DNA from: Candidatus Gerdarchaeota archaeon
Lineage (GTDB): Archaea; Asgardarchaeota; Heimdallarchaeia; JABLTI01
Reading direction: 5' to 3'
Assembly: GCA_016839405.1 (NCBI GenBank)
Contig: JAEOUJ010000274.1
Span: 1-9,121, forward strand
DNA: 9,121 nt
Below the pieces are notes generated by a model that had not been told where the DNA came from, searched no databases, and saw only the letters and a list, made by a program, of their open reading frames with translations. How positions within the stretch are numbered: position 1 is the first letter of the stretch; each line of letters begins with the position of its first letter. Below, one piece after another: positions 6,353 to 9,121 of the stretch. The position numbers and the translations under genes are program-made.

Positions 6353-9121
6353 CTATTCAATATTTGACCATTTTTCTGCTATTTCTTGGAACCAAATTTG
6401 TGATGCATTTTCAATTGCTTTGTGTAATTGAACTTGGTTGTTTTCTCGACCACTCTTTATCGCATTATTAGTTTCACGTGAAAAAGTCATCATATTTTGA
6501 ATAAATAATTGTAATTCTACATTAGTTCGCTCAATACGCAATAAGAATTCTAAACCTGTTAAGATTTCTTGACTCATTTTTTCTGCTTCATCAAATTTCA
6601 ATTCAACAATTAAGAGAATGATTTTTGGTGCTTTTTCAATGATTTTAACTAATTGATTTCTTCCCTCTCTTGAAATCTGCTCTAATAACTCATCAATAGG
6701 TGTTTTTTCTATCAATAATGTTTTTTTATCATCCTCAATATCTATTTGATATTCTAAAGTATCTTTTCTTGCATTTTTATACTCTTGTAATTGTTGAGTA
6801 ATTCCATTTTGAATCACTCCACTAATTCCTATATGCAATGTTCCAAAATATTTCTCTACCAATTGTATTGATTTATCGAAAGTAGTTGAATCCACAAAAT
6901 AAAGTAATTTTAAAGCATCCTTGTATTTCTTTTCAAATTCATTGGTAAATTGCAAAATCTTACTTTTATGTACTGGTTTTATTGATTTAACAATAAGAGC
7001 GCCTAGACCAAATTCTCCTTTAGAAATTAGCAATGATTGAGCACCTAAATTCATAATTTCAACTTTTGATTTCCTTTCTTTATTTATTTCTTCAATAATT
7101 CCCTGTATAACTATCATTGCACCTCCAATTAATTGTTCTTCTTGAATAAGTTGTGGTATATAATTAGCAGAAACACAAGTTAAACCAGTTTCTTTGATAT
7201 AAAGAACACTAATTACATCATCAATCCAATTTCTATTTTGCATAGATTTACGCACAACAACAGCAATAAATGACACTATTAAAATAAAAGCTAAAATTAT
7301 TAATGCAAAATAAATTGCATAAACACCTTGTAAGAACCAAGGAATCGTTCTTTCATAACTAACATCCAAATTAATTGATACTTCTTGTGAATTACCAGCA
7401 TAATCAAATGCTTGAATGGTTATTTGATAGGTTCCCTTTTCTAAACCAGTTAAATTAAATGTAATCTCATAAGTAACTATCTCAGATCTTGACGTATGTG
7501 TTCTAATCATAAAGTATGTTTGATAGTATCCATTTCCTGTTATAATAACAATAACAGATTCAATTAACTGATTATCACTAACCGTAATACTAATTGAATG
7601 ATTATTTTGGCTATTATCAACTTTAATTTCAACATCAACACTATTATTTGAGATAATTCTATCATCAAAATACATTGTTGGTTGTATAATTGGTGCTAAA
7701 CTATCGACTATAATAGAAAATACAGTATGACTTTCACGGTTTAAGGCATCAATGATAATAATTTCAAGTGTATGTTGTCCTTCAAGATCTGTATCTGTAT
7801 AATCATCAGTAGTGATATTAAATAGATATGAAACAGCTTCTATAATAAATTCTGGATAAGATATTACTGTGTGAATATTTGAACTATCTAATAAAATTTG
7901 AAATTTCTGAATCCCTTCCTTTGGATCAATTATATTCAAATTAAATTGGAATTCACCAGTTGATGTATAATAAATAGAAGATAAATTCGTTCCAATAATT
8001 GGTAATTGAATTTTAACAATTAAAGTAATAGTTAAACTAGCAATATTTCCTGCTTTATCCATCGCATATAAAGAAACAGAATAATTTGCATCACCTAAAT
8101 TGAATATTAAATAATAATAATTTCTTAAATAAGTGCAAATAATTAATGATTGTTCATCAAGTTTTAGTTCGAAATACTCTAATCCTACACCTTGATCATA
8201 ACCAGTCCATTGAATATATTGATTTTTATAATAAATTATGGAATTATTTGATGGTGTTATGATGGAAATAATTGGGCTTTCTTGGTCAACTATTATCCAT
8301 TTTGTAACAGAATAATTTATAGAGTTAGTAAAATAAGCAATTGTTATATTTATTTCAGGATAGATATTTGAAGGAATGAAACTTAAATCAACTAAAAATG
8401 AACTAACACCAGTATCAGTTGTTGATAAAACGTTTGTTCCATTCACAAATAAATCGATTGAAATAATATTCTCTATATTTTGATATGCCCAAGTAATTTC
8501 AATTTCATTTTCACTAATATAAGTAAGATTACCAATTGGATTTGTCATTTCTAAAATCGTATAAATTGAATTTTGATTTACAACAATTGAATCTTCAGTT
8601 GTTTGATTTAACAAATCAATAGCTCTAACTGTTATTATTGAACTTTTATCTAATGGAATTGTTAACAGAAAAGTAGTGGTAGTAATAGTATGCTCAATAA
8701 TTCCATCAATCAGAATTTTGTATTCCTTAATACCAGTTCCATTATCTTGTGCATACCAACTCAAAGGAATAAAACTCAAACTTGTATTGTAATTATCAAA
8801 AGGTGTTAAAATCTCAACAAAAGGACCGCTTTGATCAAGAGTTAAGAAAATTACATCAAATTTACTATTACCTGCTCTATCATAAGTTACTACTTGAATA
8901 TCTTTTAATCCATCATTCCCTAAATCGATAATAGATGATGTTAATGTTCCACTATATTTTGATTCTTGATTAACAAAAACTTCTGAAAATTGAATCCCAG
9001 ATCCTTGATAATTGTCACTCACAGACCATACAAGATTAATTGTTGAAGATTGGATGATTGAACCTGAAGTATGTGATAATATATTGACATATGGAGAAAT
9101 AGAGTCCTTTGTTATACTTAC
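6353..9121 (-). CDS. Receptor-like surface protein B, paralogue of A (5'-partial): Ig-like domains 4-9, TM helix, longin-like cytoplasmic tail
   Basis: The frame is open from the window edge (9121) to TAG 6355-6353, giving 922 residues. GTG 9022 is an internal Val in WSVSDN, not a start, because the frame continues upstream as VSITKDSISPYV, as in gene A. Visible parts: Ig-like modules 4 to 9 of the gene A series (starting at window residues about 8, 97, 186, 281, 372 and 476); a TM helix at about 595-620 followed by RK; and a cytoplasmic tail with the longin-like pattern (VLYIKETGLTCVS, EEQLIGGAMIVIQGI, FGLGALIVKS, NEFEKKY) and a helical C-terminus. Compared with A there is a three-residue deletion near 8690 (TITTTTF against TITNTATTTF) and one extra residue near 6728 (EDDKK against EDGK). 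Segments such as EKTPIDELLEQISREGRNQL are identical, while the inner half of the TM helix is quite different. B probably also has a propeller-type N-terminal half, but this lies outside the window. Its promoter is not visible. Confidence 0.88.
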   Translation of the reverse strand, partial: VSITKDSISPYVNILSHTSGSIIQSSTINLVWSVSDNYQGSGIQFSEVFVNQESKYSGTLTSSIIDLGNDGLKDIQVVTYDRAGNSKFDVIFLTLDQSGPFVEILTPFDNYNTSLSFIPLSWYAQDNGTGIKEYKILIDGIIEHTITTTTFLLTIPLDKSSIITVRAIDLLNQTTEDSIVVNQNSIYTILEMTNPIGNLTYISENEIEITWAYQNIENIISIDLFVNGTNVLSTTDTGVSSFLVDLSFIPSNIYPEINITIAYFTNSINYSVTKWIIVDQESPIISIITPSNNSIIYYKNQYIQWTGYDQGVGLEYFELKLDEQSLIICTYLRNYYYLIFNLGDANYSVSLYAMDKAGNIASLTITLIVKIQLPIIGTNLSSIYYTSTGEFQFNLNIIDPKEGIQKFQILLDSSNIHTVISYPEFIIEAVSYLFNITTDDYTDTDLEGQHTLEIIIIDALNRESHTVFSIIVDSLAPIIQPTMYFDDRIISNNSVDVEIKVDNSQNNHSISITVSDNQLIESVIVIITGNGYYQTYFMIRTHTSRSEIVTYEITFNLTGLEKGTYQITIQAFDYAGNSQEVSINLDVSYERTIPWFLQGVYAIYFALIILAFILIVSFIAVVVRKSMQNRNWIDDVISVLYIKETGLTCVSANYIPQLIQEEQLIGGAMIVIQGIIEEINKERKSKVEIMNLGAQSLLISKGEFGLGALIVKSIKPVHKSKILQFTNEFEKKYKDALKLLYFVDSTTFDKSIQLVEKYFGTLHIGISGVIQNGITQQLQEYKNARKDTLEYQIDIEDDKKTLLIEKTPIDELLEQISREGRNQLVKIIEKAPKIILLIVELKFDEAEKMSQEILTGLEFLLRIERTNVELQLFIQNMMTFSRETNNAIKSGRENNQVQLHKAIENASQIWFQEIAEKWSNIE
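6353..9121. repeat. Long direct repeat, copy B (gene B)
   Basis: Second copy of the repeat at 123-2897. Similarity is uneven. Positions 8961-9121 differ from 2737-2897 at 2 of 161 bases, and 7293-7430 differ from 1060-1197 at 4 of 138. By contrast, 7254-7293 differs from 1021-1060 at 13 of 40 (hand counts). The reading frame is kept throughout, so both copies have been under selection as protein genes. Confidence 0.9.

Noticed and set aside
6353..6471. C-terminal 39 codons of the plus-strand frame (YLTIFLLFLG onward) as a real membrane segment
   Set aside because: These bases are the antisense of gene B's conserved C-terminus, which has the same sequence at 123-240 in gene A; the hydrophobic stretch is an accident of the strand.
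9020..9022. GTG as the start codon of gene B
   Set aside because: The frame stays open to the window edge and the upstream 33 codons encode exactly the same residues as gene A; no signal peptide or ribosome site is present.
123..9121. Diversity-generating retroelement as the cause of the differences between copies
   Set aside because: Differences are not confined to adenines or to one short variable region, and no reverse transcriptase or template repeat is visible.
1..9121. CRISPR arrays, tRNA or rRNA genes, insertion sequences
   Set aside because: No short regularly spaced repeats, no tRNA-like cloverleaf or conserved rRNA segments, and no transposase frame or terminal inverted repeats were seen; the only long repeat is the A/B gene pair.

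Overview
The window is a strongly AT-rich stretch dominated by two neighbouring, same-strand (minus) genes for very large surface proteins. The domain mix points to an archaeon, most likely an Asgard archaeon (Lokiarchaeia-like). The evidence is a giant ectodomain of a DOMON/CBM9-like module, a calcium-type FG-GAP beta-propeller and serial Ig-like modules, one transmembrane helix, and a cytoplasmic tail that reads as a longin-like fold plus helices. An archaeal TATA box and Shine-Dalgarno sites are also present. The taxonomic call is inference from protein style; no marker gene is present.

Layout. Positions 1-93 hold the 3' tail of a plus-strand gene, closed by a hairpin and T-tract (89-122). 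Positions 123-5639 (minus) hold gene A, a complete 1838-residue receptor-like protein. Positions 5640-5859 are a divergent intergenic region with a TATA box and a Shine-Dalgarno site for gene A, and a foldable leader and Shine-Dalgarno site for a plus-strand gene. Positions 5860-6352 are a broken plus-strand gene, with an in-frame TAA at codon 14 and its 3' end lost where gene B begins. Positions 6353-9121 (minus) hold gene B, a paralogue of gene A whose 5' part lies beyond the window.

Gene B matches gene A collinearly from the stop codon up to Ig-like domain 4 (123-2897 against 6353-9121), with only two small in-frame indels. Similarity is mosaic: tracts with a few mismatches per ~140-160 nt abut tracts with a mismatch about every third base. 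The last 107 nt of the window are identical to gene A. This looks like a tandem duplication of a surface receptor gene that is still exchanging sequence by recombination.

Functionally, A and B would be type-I membrane proteins that bind carbohydrate or protein ligands outside the cell and present a longin-like domain inside. In eukaryotes and bacteria, longin and roadblock domains serve as small-GTPase partners. A receptor coupled to small-GTPase biology is therefore a plausible but unproven role, and is the most interesting idea in the window.
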